From Verrucomicrobiota bacterium (GTDB lineage Bacteria > Verrucomicrobiota > Verrucomicrobiia > JADLBR01), in the NCBI GenBank assembly GCA_029560585.1, contig JAKQKQ010000133.1, positions 16,786-80,785 on the forward strand: 64,000 nucleotides of DNA, in the 5' to 3' direction. The notes under the pieces were generated by a model. That model searched no databases. It was given only the letters and a program-made list of their open reading frames with translations, and had not been told where the DNA came from. Position numbers and translations under genes: made by a program. Of the stretch, positions 33,549-42,171 are shown one piece after another (positions within the stretch are counted from its first letter, which is position 1; every line of letters begins with the position of its first letter).

Positions 33549-33586
33549 CCTGCATGTTTCACGCTTCCGCGTGAAACATGCAGGCT
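33547..33586. terminator. Perfect 18-bp hairpin after the large secreted gene
   Basis: An 18-bp stem without mismatch starts AGCCTGCATG and closes on a TTCC tetraloop, beginning at the stop codon of the preceding gene. No T-run follows, so Rho-independent termination is not certain, but RNA blocking or protection is likely. Confidence 0.6.
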
Positions 33587-33729
33587 CAAAGGAAAACCGC
33601 GCTCCGAAAAACGCGATTTTGGAGGGTCTGGTGCCACCGATCCCCGAAACTCACTCTGCAACCGCGAAAAATCCCAGTCTTTGCCAGACCTTTCCCACTA
33701 AATGGCTCTCATGACGCGGTTTTGCCAGA

Positions 33730-33770
33730 GCCCGGAATTTCACAGCCGGCAGGCTGTGAAATATCCGGGC
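33730..33770. repeat. Imperfect 17-18 bp palindrome
   Basis: GCCCGGAATTTCACAGCC pairs with GGCTGTGAAATATCCGGGC around a GGCA loop, with one bulge. It directly abuts the next repeat element (33769), so the convergent intergenic space between the large secreted gene and the sulfatase is nearly all palindromic. The intervening stretch 33587-33729 shows no gene. Confidence 0.6.
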
Positions 33771-33868
33771 TAGCCAGATTCGTCCACGCGCCGGATTATT
33801 CAGGGTGAAACTTCTGGGGTCGGGGCACAATCCGCGCCCGCGAACAGCGCCCGAAGTTTCTGGCTAGC
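33769..33868. repeat. 100-bp terminal-inverted-repeat element, intact copy
   Basis: The ends are perfect 10-bp inverted repeats, GCTAGCCAGA and TCTGGCTAGC. The interior, read on the minus strand, matches the two outer segments of 37968-38244, including GTGCCCCGACC and GAATAATCCGGCGCGTGGA. It contains the stop codon of the minus-strand sulfatase gene. Too short for a gene; a miniature, possibly non-autonomous element. Confidence 0.8.
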
Positions 33869-35327
33869 GGTCCTGGGGCAACGCGCCCCGCCATCCGGCC
33901 TTGAGGGCAGCGGCGATGGGGCCGATCTCGCCCGGCGTCACCGAGGCCGCGATATTGCGATTCTCCCCTGGATCGGACCGATGGTCGTACAGTTCCTTGG
34001 CGAGAACATCGCCACCTGGGCCGCGCCACTCGGTATATCGGTAATGATCTGTGCGGATGGAGTATCCCATGGCGTCCCTGCGAGGGAACTGGCTAAAGGC
34101 GGCTGTCTTCCAGGATCTCGCGGGTTCATCCAGCAGAGGGGCAAAGCTGAGGCCCTCCAGGTGCGGGGGCTTCGCTATCCCGGCGAGATCGCAAAGTGTC
34201 GGATAGATATCGACCAACTCGACAAGCGCGGAGGTGCGGGCCCCCGGCGCCTTTTGGCCGGGCGTGGCGCACAGGAGGGGGGCCCGGCAATCGAGCTCGA
34301 AGTTCGTGTGCTTGCACCACATGCCGTGCTCGCCGAGCTTCCATCCGTGGTCGCCCCAGAGGACCACAATGGTGTTCTCTTCGAGCCCCAACCGCTTCAG
34401 TTCCGCCAAGACCCGGCCGATCTGGGCATCGGTGAAACTGACGCAGGCCAGATACCCGTGGATCAGGGTCAACGCCAGGTCATCCGGCAACGCGCCCTCC
34501 TTCGGGATGCCCTGGTAGTGGCGCAACTCCGACCAATCGGTGGCCGCGATGGGGGGACAACCCTCGGGCAGAGAGGGATTGCCGGCCATCCTCAAGGCCG
34601 CGCGATCATACAGATCCCAGTATTTCTTGGGGGCGACAAATGCGAGGTGGGGCTTGTAGAAACCGACCGCGAGGAAAAAGGGCTGGCCCTTGAGTTGGCC
34701 GAGGACCTCGACGGCGCGGTCGGCGGTCTCGCCATCGGAGTAGGCATTATCAGGGAGATCGGCACACTCAAATGCGGGGCCTTTGACACGGACCTTGGCG
34801 GTGGGCTTGCCCGCCCTCTTGACCTTGGCCTTGGCCGCCGCGAGCAACCGTTTGGTGAGTTCTCGGTTTTCGGTCGTCGCGTAATGAGGCGCCCTTGGGT
34901 ACCAGGGCGGATCCGACCATGATCGAGGGGCGTCCTCGAAACCGTTGTGGAACACCTTGCTCAGGGAAACGGCCCGGTAGCCGTTCTCCTTGAAGTGTCC
35001 CGGCAACGTGGCGATTTCCGGCAGGGCGGCCCTCAGATCGGTCAGGTTGTCGCACACCCGGGTGCTATCGGGTCGGCATCCGGAGAGCAGGCTCGCGCGA
35101 GTCGGACCGCAGACGGCCTGCTGGCAATAGGCGCGTTCGAATAGCGTGGCCCGCGAGGCCAGCGCGTCAATGTTCGGGCTCTTGACGATGGCGTTGCCGT
35201 AACAGCCCAGCTCGGGACGCAGGTCATCTACAGCGATCATCAGCACGTTGGGGCGCGCCGGCTGGGCCACGCCCGGGGGTCCATTCCACACCGCCGCCAA
35301 GAAAAGGAGCCCCGTGGGTAATCTCAT
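33864..35327 (-). CDS. Secreted Cys-type sulfatase (iduronate-2-sulfatase-like)
   Basis: The 487 residues begin with a signal peptide (MRLPTGLLFLAAVWNGPPGV). The metal-binding start is NVLMIAVDDLRPELGCYG. The formylglycine signature CGPTR has its modified Cys at 73, and the late metal site is VVLWGDHGWKLGEHGMW. FYKPHLAFVAPKKYW is typical of choline- or iduronate-sulfatase-like S1 enzymes. It hydrolyses sulfate esters of polysaccharides after a formylglycine-generating enzyme converts the Cys; no such enzyme is in the window. The ATG was placed at the signal peptide; the frame is open further upstream but runs through the divergent HAD gene. Its stop lies inside a 100-bp repeat. Confidence 0.88.
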   Translation of the reverse strand: MRLPTGLLFLAAVWNGPPGVAQPARPNVLMIAVDDLRPELGCYGNAIVKSPNIDALASRATLFERAYCQQAVCGPTRASLLSGCRPDSTRVCDNLTDLRAALPEIATLPGHFKENGYRAVSLSKVFHNGFEDAPRSWSDPPWYPRAPHYATTENRELTKRLLAAAKAKVKRAGKPTAKVRVKGPAFECADLPDNAYSDGETADRAVEVLGQLKGQPFFLAVGFYKPHLAFVAPKKYWDLYDRAALRMAGNPSLPEGCPPIAATDWSELRHYQGIPKEGALPDDLALTLIHGYLACVSFTDAQIGRVLAELKRLGLEENTIVVLWGDHGWKLGEHGMWCKHTNFELDCRAPLLCATPGQKAPGARTSALVELVDIYPTLCDLAGIAKPPHLEGLSFAPLLDEPARSWKTAAFSQFPRRDAMGYSIRTDHYRYTEWRGPGGDVLAKELYDHRSDPGENRNIAASVTPGEIGPIAAALKAGWRGALPQDR

Positions 35328-35450
35328 GTCGTAATCTTGCCCGCGTCCGGTCCGAAACCGCGAGCAGATTCCAGATTCCCTCGAGAGCACCGCAAGGGCC
35401 CTGCAGTGATCGCCACGCTTGTCGCCTGCTGTATGGTATCTTCCTGCAAC

Positions 35451-36098
35451 ATGAGGGGTCTCAGGGCAGTGGTTTTTGACATGGATGGCGTGATCGTCGA
35501 CAGCGAGCCGCGCCACGAGAGGGCCTTCCGCGAGGTGTTCGCCGAGATGGGCCACGCGGAATCGCACGGCATCGATTTCCCCTCGTATTACGGAAAATCG
35601 GACCGCTCGCTGTGGCTGGATTTCATCGAGAAGCACAAGCCCCCGCAGCCCATCGAGGAACTGATCGATTGGAAGCAGCGCCGATTTCTCGAGATCATCC
35701 GGCGGGAACAGCCCATCTTCGCGGAGGTCCCGCCGCTGGTGGAGAAATTATCCCAGCGGTACCAGCTGGGGCTCGCATCGGGATCGCTCCACGCGGTCAT
35801 CGATGTGGTCCTCGCGCTGCGGGATCTCCGGCGTTTTTTTCCGGTGGTCGTGAGTGCCCAGGATGTGCCGCACGGCAAACCGGCGCCCGACGTCTTCCTC
35901 CGCGTATCGGAGCTGATCGGCGTTCCGCCGGAGGAATGCTGCGTGATCGAAGACTCCGCTGCGGGCGTGGAGGCCGCGCGAAGCGCCGGGATGACCGTGA
36001 TCGCCATCACGAACTCACTGCCCGCCATCCAGCTCGTCCGCGCCGACCATGTCGTCGCCACGTTTCTGGAGATCGAGAGCCTGCTGGTTCGCGAGTAG
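35451..36098 (+). CDS. HAD-superfamily phosphatase (beta-phosphoglucomutase-like)
   Basis: This 215-residue HAD hydrolase has the nucleophile/acid pair D10-x-D12 in VVFDMDGVIVDSEP, motif II LASGS, the Lys in HGKPAPDVF and motif IV VIEDSAAGV. The four-helix cap after motif I fits the phosphoglycolate phosphatase/beta-phosphoglucomutase group. A phosphosugar substrate is likely; exact identity is not deducible. It is divergent from the sulfatase gene, sharing a 123-nt gap that should contain both promoters. Confidence 0.88.
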   Translation: MRGLRAVVFDMDGVIVDSEPRHERAFREVFAEMGHAESHGIDFPSYYGKSDRSLWLDFIEKHKPPQPIEELIDWKQRRFLEIIRREQPIFAEVPPLVEKLSQRYQLGLASGSLHAVIDVVLALRDLRRFFPVVVSAQDVPHGKPAPDVFLRVSELIGVPPEECCVIEDSAAGVEAARSAGMTVIAITNSLPAIQLVRADHVVATFLEIESLLVRE

Positions 36099-36166
36099 AT
36101 CCCGCGCCTCCCACGAAAGCGCCAGGGGACTGGCGCACTCCATGACGCCTCGCATGTGCCCTGGCA

Positions 36167-36270
36167 GATTCAGATGCCAGGCAGTAGGAGCCTGCTTGCA
36201 GGCGACTCGACTCGCGCGCAAGCGCGCTCCTACGTTCCATTTTCACCCCCGGTGTCGCCCCCGCGCGCCG
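36167..36270. repeat. Dispersed palindromic repeat, copy C of four
   Basis: Same family as 12401. The head is diverged (GATTCAGATGCCAGGCAGTAG); the two hairpins and the tail CATTTTCACCCCCGGTG are kept, followed by an extra CCCCCGCGCGCCGGGGGCGG hairpin. The rest of the 369-nt gap before the next sulfatase holds no gene; TATACT at 36456-36461 may be a -10 box. Confidence 0.8.
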
Positions 36271-36467
36271 GGGGCGGATAACGGCCTTCGACCCTGCCCA
36301 TGCCGAACGCTAAATCGCCCACGGCGATCGGCTGCACCACGCCAGCCGATATCCTCGCCCGCCGTGGCGCTCCCCCTCGCTCACCTGCCAACGCCCGAAT
36401 CTGTCCGCAATTGGCTTCTGCGGTTTCTGAGTCTGGGCTTTGTAAAAAATCTGGGTATACTCTCGCC

Positions 36468-37934
36468 ATGCGCCATACCCCCTTCGTCCGCCGCATCCGT
36501 TCATCCCTGGCTCTTCTCTCATTGGCCGCATTGCAGTCCGCTCCCGCCGCACCACCCAACATCGTGTTCGTGCTGTCGGACGACCACAGCGCGGCCTTTG
36601 TGGGGTGCTTCGGCAAGGCGGAGATCCGCACCCCCAATCTGGACAAATTCGCCGCAGAGGGCGTGCGCTTTGAGCGGGCCTATGTCGCCTGCCCGCAGTG
36701 CGTGCCATCGCGGGCCGCCCTCATGACCGGCCGATCGCCCGTCGCCATCCAAATGACCCGATTCAGCGCGGCCCTCCCCCGCGAGGTGCCCGCCGCTCCC
36801 GACCTGCTCCGAAAGGCGGGCTATTACACCGGCATCGTGGGCCGCACATATCACCTCGATGGCTCCGAGGGGCCGACGCCCGAGACCAACGCGGTGATGG
36901 AGAAGCACGGCCTGCGGACGTTCAAGGACCGCGTCGATTTCCTGCACAAGGGCTCCCAGGAAGAAGGCCTGCAGAAGATGGAAGAATTCTTCGACCAGGC
37001 GCCGAAGGGCAAACCTTTCTTCCTGTGGGTCGGTTTCAGCGACCCGCATCGGACCCTGGACAAGAATGCCATCCCCCAGCCACACGATCCCGCGAGCCTC
37101 AAACTGCCCCCCTATGTTCCAGACACGCAACTGCTCCGCGAGGATCTCGCCCGCTATTGTGACGAGGTCGCCCGGGCCGACCGCGATTTTGGCCGCGTGC
37201 TTGCGGCGATCGAAAGACATGGGCACACGGGCGACACGCTGGTCATATTCATGGGCGACAACGGCGGCGCTTTGATCCGCGGCAAAGGCACCCTGTACGA
37301 GACCGGCATCCGTGTGCCCCTCATCGCCCGATGGCCCGGGAATCCGAAACCGGGTCGAGTCTGCCGCGATCTCATCTCCGGCGAGGACATCACCCCCACC
37401 TTCCTGGATGCCGCTGGCACAGAGATACCAGGATCGATGACCGGCCGGAGCTTCGCCCCCGTAATTCGGGGCGAGGGGGCATACGCGCCCCGCGAATTCA
37501 TATTCGCCGAACGGGGCCCCCATGGATCGGGCCTGCCCACCAACTCCGCCGCCTTCGACCTCGGGCGCGCCGTCGTCAGCCCCACCCACAAACTGATCTA
37601 CAACGCCATCTGGCAAATCCCCTACTCCCCGGTCGATTTCTCGGGGGACGCATTCTGGAAGGAAATAGAGGGCATGCACGACGCCGGCAAACTCGACCCG
37701 AAGATCGACGAATTGCTGTTCCGTCCCCAGCGCCCGATGTTCGAGCTCTTCGACCTGGCGAATGATCCCCACGAGATGAATGATCTCGTCGGAAAACCCG
37801 AAGCCGCCAAGGTCGAGCACGCCCTGAAGGCCGCACTCCAGGACTGGATGATCCTCGAGCGCGACCACATCCCCCTGCCGATCCCGACGGTCAGGGGAAA
37901 GGCCAAGGGCGCCGGAAAGAAAAAGCGGCTCTAG
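36468..37934 (+). CDS. Secreted Cys-type sulfatase
   Basis: The 488 residues have a signal peptide (about 1-27, ending LQSAPAAPP). The first metal-binding segment is NIVFVLSDDHSAAFVGCFG. The formylglycine signature CVPSR has Cys78 and FFLWVGFSDPHRTLDKNA follows. The late metal site is VIFMGDNGGALIRGKGTLYETGIRVPL. It resembles heparan-N-sulfatase/arylsulfatase-type S1 enzymes. A Lys-rich C-terminus (KAKGAGKKKRL) is unusual. It is only about 28% like the sulfatase at 33864 by eye (rough impression), so different sulfated substrates are probable. The ATG coincides with the signal peptide start; TATACT lies just upstream. Confidence 0.87.
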   Translation: MRHTPFVRRIRSSLALLSLAALQSAPAAPPNIVFVLSDDHSAAFVGCFGKAEIRTPNLDKFAAEGVRFERAYVACPQCVPSRAALMTGRSPVAIQMTRFSAALPREVPAAPDLLRKAGYYTGIVGRTYHLDGSEGPTPETNAVMEKHGLRTFKDRVDFLHKGSQEEGLQKMEEFFDQAPKGKPFFLWVGFSDPHRTLDKNAIPQPHDPASLKLPPYVPDTQLLREDLARYCDEVARADRDFGRVLAAIERHGHTGDTLVIFMGDNGGALIRGKGTLYETGIRVPLIARWPGNPKPGRVCRDLISGEDITPTFLDAAGTEIPGSMTGRSFAPVIRGEGAYAPREFIFAERGPHGSGLPTNSAAFDLGRAVVSPTHKLIYNAIWQIPYSPVDFSGDAFWKEIEGMHDAGKLDPKIDELLFRPQRPMFELFDLANDPHEMNDLVGKPEAAKVEHALKAALQDWMILERDHIPLPIPTVRGKAKGAGKKKRL

Positions 37935-37938
37935 CGGC

Positions 37939-37964
37939 CTGTCGGACCTTGCCAAGTCCGACAG
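37939..37964. terminator. Hairpin behind the second sulfatase
   Basis: CTGTCGGACCTT pairs with AAGTCCGACAG with one bulged C and a 3-nt loop. It lies 5 nt after the stop codon without a T-run. Its right arm continues as ATTCCTAG, as in the hairpin behind mreC at 12331. Confidence 0.45.
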
Positions 37965-37967
37965 ATT

Positions 37968-38244
37968 CCTAGCCAGAAACTTCAGGCACTGTTCGTGGGC
38001 GCGGATCGTGCCCCGACCCAGGATCCGGGCCGGGAGGGTTTTGGACTGCGGTGGCAGAGTCCGGCCGCAGCCGGACGGCGCCACCGCTTTGGCAGCGCGC
38101 GAAGCGCGAGCCGGGACCATCGGCTTCGGCTCCGCCGGAGGCAAAAGCGGTGTCGCCGCTTCGCTCTGCCACCGCAGTCCAAAATGGCCCCGCCCCCAGA
38201 AGTTCCATCATGAATAATCCGGCGCGTGGACGAATCTGGCTGGC
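37968..38244. repeat. Second copy of the 100-bp element, interrupted
   Basis: 37968-38019 and about 38194-38244 match the two halves of the reverse complement of 33769-33868 (CTAGCCAGAAACTTC at one end, AATAATCCGGCGCGTGGACG near the other). Roughly 174 bp of unrelated palindromic DNA sits between them. Relative to the adjacent sulfatase gene the element has the same orientation as the intact copy has to its own sulfatase. Confidence 0.8.
38039..38184. mobile_element. 146-bp MITE-like insert with perfect 21-bp terminal inverted repeats
   Basis: The left end starts TTTTGGACTGCGGTGGCAG and the right end (38164-38184) is its exact reverse complement. Inside are TCCGGC/GCCGGA and a second nested inverted repeat (GCGCCACCGCTTTGG against CAAAAGCGGTGTCGCC). 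No protein is encoded. It has split the older 100-bp element, so it or its surroundings have moved. A shorter relative is at 43198. Confidence 0.75.
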
Positions 38245-38250
38245 GCTAAC

Positions 38251-38355
38251 TCGAGAATTCAGACACCGAATCGTAGGAGCCTGCTTGCAGGCGATCCCAT
38301 GCGCGAATCGCGCGCAAGCGCGCTCCTACGTCTCATTTTCATCCCCGGTGGTCCG
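38251..38355. repeat. Dispersed palindromic repeat, copy D of four
   Basis: It is nearly identical to copy A over the head (GAATTCAGACACCGAATCG), the core with both hairpins, and the tail (TCTCATTTTCATCCCCGGTGG). It lies just downstream of the interrupted element and convergent to the minus-strand epimerase gene ending at 38378. Confidence 0.85.
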
Positions 38356-38377
38356 GCAGCCGCCGGATGGGATCTTC

Positions 38378-39331
38378 TCACGCCGGGCCCAGGAGCTTGC
38401 GCACCTCGTCAAACTCGTGCCGCGCGACCGCGGCCGGGTTGTCCCCGCCGCTGGCCTCGCATGAGAGATAGCCTTTGAAGCCGACCTTCTTCAGGGCGTT
38501 GAACAAGGGCCGATGGTCCACGTTTCCCTCGTTCAACGGCGCGCGCTTGAATCGGCCCGCGGGATAATCGTGGGCAACGGCGTCATCGGCGGCGGCCTTC
38601 ACCATGTCTTTGACATGCACGTGGAAGATCCGGTCGCCCAGCACCTTGACCGATTCCTCGCCGTAGATATCCCCGGTGATGTGAAGGTTGCCCGCGTCAT
38701 GGATGACCCCGAAGTTTGGCCGATCGACCAGATCGATGATCTTGCGGGCCATCGCAACGGTTTCGCAGTACTGGCCAAAATGGATCTCCGCAACGATCCG
38801 CGAGCCATGCTTCGTGGCCCGGTCACATGCCGCGCCGAGCCACGCCGCGACGACGCGCGCCTCGTCATCCCGATACGCGCTATTCTTCAGCCGCCCGGCC
38901 GTCACCTTCAGCAGCTTGCAGGACATCCGGTCACCGATGTCCAGAAACCTCTCGACATCCTCAAGCCCCTTCGCCCGCTGCCGCTCGTCGGTGAGAACGT
39001 TCCCGCCGAGCGTCGTGTAGATCAGGCAGACGGCAACATTGTGGTCACCGGCCATTCTCTTGATCTCGTCGGCCCGTTCCGCGGAACAATTCAAATCGAG
39101 ATGATTCGCTCCCATCCCGACTTGGATCTCGATGCCATCGTACCCGATCTTGCCCGCACATTCGATCGCCGCCTCCAAGGGGGAACCCTTGAACATCCCC
39201 GAAAACATCGCGATCTTCAGACGGCCGCCCACGTCGGTCGCCCCCATGGCCAATCCCGAAGCCGCCGCCGCGACGGGAATCCGCGCCAGAAACTCCCGGC
39301 GCCCCATTGATCGTCTTTCGTTTGAAATCAT
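38378..39331 (-). CDS. Tat-exported sugar phosphate isomerase/epimerase-like TIM barrel
   Basis: The 317 residues begin with a twin-arginine signal (MGRREFLARIPVAAAASGLA). An AP-endonuclease-2/xylose-isomerase-like barrel follows with candidate metal ligands in VAEIHFGQY, VIHDAGNLHITG, FHVHVKDM and YLSCEASGG. Such proteins isomerise or epimerise keto-sugars; members exported by Tat are frequent in planctomycetes and relatives. AAGGAG lies 8 nt before the ATG at 39331, which supports that start over the Met nine codons later. It probably forms an operon with the upstream Tat protein gene (100 nt gap). Confidence 0.85.
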   Translation of the reverse strand: MISNERRSMGRREFLARIPVAAAASGLAMGATDVGGRLKIAMFSGMFKGSPLEAAIECAGKIGYDGIEIQVGMGANHLDLNCSAERADEIKRMAGDHNVAVCLIYTTLGGNVLTDERQRAKGLEDVERFLDIGDRMSCKLLKVTAGRLKNSAYRDDEARVVAAWLGAACDRATKHGSRIVAEIHFGQYCETVAMARKIIDLVDRPNFGVIHDAGNLHITGDIYGEESVKVLGDRIFHVHVKDMVKAAADDAVAHDYPAGRFKRAPLNEGNVDHRPLFNALKKVGFKGYLSCEASGGDNPAAVARHEFDEVRKLLGPA

Positions 39332-39431
39332 ACAGTCGCTCCTTCAGTTCAGGCCATTGCGGCAGAATTCACTTTCAAAACACCCATCGCGGGCGATGGC
39401 TCGCTTTTCGGCAACCCCGGGTGCGAGGCCC

Positions 39432-40499
39432 TCACCCGCGCCAGGGCCTCGGCCTCGACTTGAGACCGGCCAGCACATCCCTGGTGATCTGCGCGTCCTC
39501 GGCAATCTGGAAATCGAACATGCCCGCAAGGACGAAGTCGGCGCCATTGGAGAAGGCGTACTTCAAGGCGTCCCGAGGCGGGATGGCGCCGGCGGCCATC
39601 ACCTTGAATGCGATCCACGGCTTGGTGACGCCCCTCATGAATTCGGCGGTCTCCTCGGGATTTCCGCACCAGTATCCCGGCACCTCGGAATAGTCGGCCT
39701 TCAGGTCACTGTTCGGATGCCGCTCCTGCCGCTGCCTCATCGCCGCGAGTTCCTCCACCTTGGGCGCGTTCGCGTACTTGAGGTGATGGAAGGTCTTCAC
39801 ATAAAAATCCAACGGGAACTTCTCTTTCTCGCAGTGCTGGACCACGTCGAGCCCGTGGCTTGCCACGCCGGCGGGCACCCCACTGGCGCTGATGACGTTC
39901 AGCAACTCGCCGACCAGGGCCCCCTTGCCCTGATTTACTAGGGGCCCCGCGAGCATCCCCGGGACGTAGAGCGCGTCCGCGCCGCCGTCGATCAGGCGCG
40001 GCACGACCCGGTTGTAGGCCTCGAGATTGTCCACCCGTTTCCCGTCGGTGTCGATCCACGGCGCGATGATCCATTTCATCTTGCCGCCGCGCTTGTCGCG
40101 GTACTGCTTGAACAGCCCCTCGATCTTCGGGTCGCTGTGCGTGATGAAGGTATTGACGCCGTTTGCTTCGGCGGCGGCGAACGTGTCGAGTATCTTCTCG
40201 TCGGTATTGTAGTGGCGCGAGAGTTCGTTCACATAGCGCAAGTCGCGGCTGTGCATGTAGAACGTGATGTGGTTGGTGCCCAACATCAGACGCCCCAACT
40301 CCAGATCACCGATCTTGCCCTTCGGAAGCGCCCCGGCGCCCTCGGGGCCGCCGGTGGCAGCGGCTGCGATCGAAGGCGCGCCCATGGCCGCCGCGGCACC
40401 GCCGCAGATCAGCCGGAGGAAATCCCGGCGGTGTGCGACGCCGGCCGGCGTCGCGGTGCCTCGGGGCACGGGTCGATCAGAACATGGGCTCGGGTGCAT
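39432..40499 (-). CDS. Tat-exported TIM-barrel protein of unknown function
   Basis: This is a 355-residue protein. The start ATG is preceded by AAAGGAG at 6-7 nt. A twin-arginine signal is present (HRRDFLRLICGGAAAAMGAP, about 23-42). The body looks like an aldo/keto-reductase-like or aldolase-like barrel: LELGRLMLGTNHI at the start, ANGVNTFITH, KMKWIIAPW and WIAFKVMAAGAIPPRDALKY near the end. Catalytic residues cannot be assigned. It lies upstream of the epimerase-like gene in the same orientation; joint action on exported sugars is inferred. Divergent from the M23 peptidase gene. Confidence 0.7.
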   Translation of the reverse strand: MHPSPCSDRPVPRGTATPAGVAHRRDFLRLICGGAAAAMGAPSIAAAATGGPEGAGALPKGKIGDLELGRLMLGTNHITFYMHSRDLRYVNELSRHYNTDEKILDTFAAAEANGVNTFITHSDPKIEGLFKQYRDKRGGKMKWIIAPWIDTDGKRVDNLEAYNRVVPRLIDGGADALYVPGMLAGPLVNQGKGALVGELLNVISASGVPAGVASHGLDVVQHCEKEKFPLDFYVKTFHHLKYANAPKVEELAAMRQRQERHPNSDLKADYSEVPGYWCGNPEETAEFMRGVTKPWIAFKVMAAGAIPPRDALKYAFSNGADFVLAGMFDFQIAEDAQITRDVLAGLKSRPRPWRG

Positions 40500-40637
40500 T
40501 GCGTCTCCTTTCGCCAGCGATCCACGAAATCCAATGACATCGGGGACGTATGTCAAACTCACAATTCCGTGGCGCCACTTGGGGCAACATGTTTCAAGGC
40601 GTGCGGCCGCGGCGGATGTCAGGCAAACTCCCCGATC

Positions 40638-42140
40638 GTGAAGACACCGACCTCCGCCCTCCCCGCCATCGCCCTCGCCACCGTATTCCTGTGGGCGGCG
40701 GCGCAGTTTTCGCCAGCGGCCTCGCCAGAGCCGACGCGGGTGCCGCTGTTGCGGGCGGTGGACCTCAACCTGGGCGAGTCACAGGAGGTTATCCTCGCCG
40801 ATGGATCCAAGGCGCGGGTCAAATTACTGGCGCTCGAGGAGACGCGCGACCCGATCCGGGACGCCGTCCGCCTCGCGCGCGTTGAGGTCGACGTCAATGG
40901 TCAAACCGCAACGCTGGACTCGGCAAACTACAGCCTGCCCATCACCATCGGCGGCGCGCAGATCGATTGCCCGATCACCAGGGGATACCGCTCGAACAGC
41001 CACCGCGACCCGTGGGGGCTGGAGAAAGACGCGCGATTGCGGCTCTGGCCCGCCGGGTCGCCGTGGATCGAGCCCGGCACGTTTGTCTTTCCGCTCAAGC
41101 AGCGCTGGTTTGCCAGCGGCACCCAGATGGCCAACGAACCAGTATTCGTCGATGGCGGCGAAGTGCCATCCAACAAGAAGATCTATTACCACAACGACCT
41201 GGACTTCGGCGGATGCGAGGGCATGGACGAAGTCGTGGCCGCCACCGATGGCCTCGTCGTGTCCGCGGCCAAGGAGACCCTGCCCGGCTACGAGGAGGCG
41301 CCCGTCAGCCCGCGCGGTGACGTCGTCTACATGCTCGACGACCGCGGGTGGTACTACCGCTACAGCCACCTGTTTGAGATCGACACCGCCATCCGCCCCG
41401 GCGCGACCATAAGGGTGGGCCAGCGCATCGGCCTGCTCGGTAAAGAGGGCGCCAGCGGCGGCTGGGCACACCTGCATTTCGGTATCAGCAGCCTCCAACC
41501 CTCCGGCAAATGGGGCACGCAGGAGGCCTACGCGTTTGCCTGGCAGGCGTACGTTCGACAGCACGTGCCGAAGGTACTCGCGGTCGCCCGCCCCCATCGG
41601 GTGGCATGGGCCGGCGATACGGTCGTCCTCGACGGCACGAAGTCCTGGTCCGCCGCCGGGGAAATCAAGACCTTCCAATGGGCCTTCACCGATGGCACCA
41701 CCGCCGCCGGCCCGCGGATCGAGCGGGCCTATGATCGGCCCGGCACGTACAGCGAGATCCTCAAGGTCACCGATGCCAGTGGCGCAGTCGCCTATGATTT
41801 TGCCGTCGTGCAGATACTGGATAAAGCCCACCCCGAGCTCCTCACCCCTTCCATCCAGGCGGCCTACGCGCCCTCGCTGCAGACCCGCGCCAATCAGACA
41901 ATCACGTTCAAGGTCCGCTCCTTCCGAACGACCCACGGCGGAGAATCCTGGGACTTTGGCGACGGCAGTGCGCCCGTCACGGTCAGGTCCGACGGCTGTG
42001 TCAAGGCGCTGGCAAGGGACGGCTTCGCCGTCACCGAGCACCGTTTCGCCAGGCCCGGCGACTACATCGTGCGCGTCGAGCGCAGCAATGAGCGCGGCGA
42101 CAAAGCGATCGCCCACCTCTGGGTGCCCGTGCAACCATGA
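40638..42140 (+). CDS. Secreted M23-family metallopeptidase with PKD-like domains
   Basis: The 500 residues, with a GTG start, begin with a signal peptide (about 1-27). The lysostaphin-type zinc site is H185-x3-D189 (HNDLDFGG) and H278-L-H280 (HLHFG). Two PKD-type beta domains follow (AGDTVVLDGTKSWSAAGEI; SWDFGDGSAPV). The family cleaves peptidoglycan cross-bridges or other peptides outside the cytoplasm. The sequence between the ligands is longer than in classical LytM domains. The next gene starts 31 nt later, so they may be one unit. Confidence 0.82.
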   Translation: MKTPTSALPAIALATVFLWAAAQFSPAASPEPTRVPLLRAVDLNLGESQEVILADGSKARVKLLALEETRDPIRDAVRLARVEVDVNGQTATLDSANYSLPITIGGAQIDCPITRGYRSNSHRDPWGLEKDARLRLWPAGSPWIEPGTFVFPLKQRWFASGTQMANEPVFVDGGEVPSNKKIYYHNDLDFGGCEGMDEVVAATDGLVVSAAKETLPGYEEAPVSPRGDVVYMLDDRGWYYRYSHLFEIDTAIRPGATIRVGQRIGLLGKEGASGGWAHLHFGISSLQPSGKWGTQEAYAFAWQAYVRQHVPKVLAVARPHRVAWAGDTVVLDGTKSWSAAGEIKTFQWAFTDGTTAAGPRIERAYDRPGTYSEILKVTDASGAVAYDFAVVQILDKAHPELLTPSIQAAYAPSLQTRANQTITFKVRSFRTTHGGESWDFGDGSAPVTVRSDGCVKALARDGFAVTEHRFARPGDYIVRVERSNERGDKAIAHLWVPVQP

Positions 42141-42171
42141 GGATCGACCAACGGATAGCCAGGGGGACGCG

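Noticed and set aside
36099..36467. tRNA gene or attachment site in the gap before the second sulfatase
   Set aside because: No acceptor stem, T-loop GTTCGA-type core or CCA end could be folded; the hairpins belong to repeat copy C.
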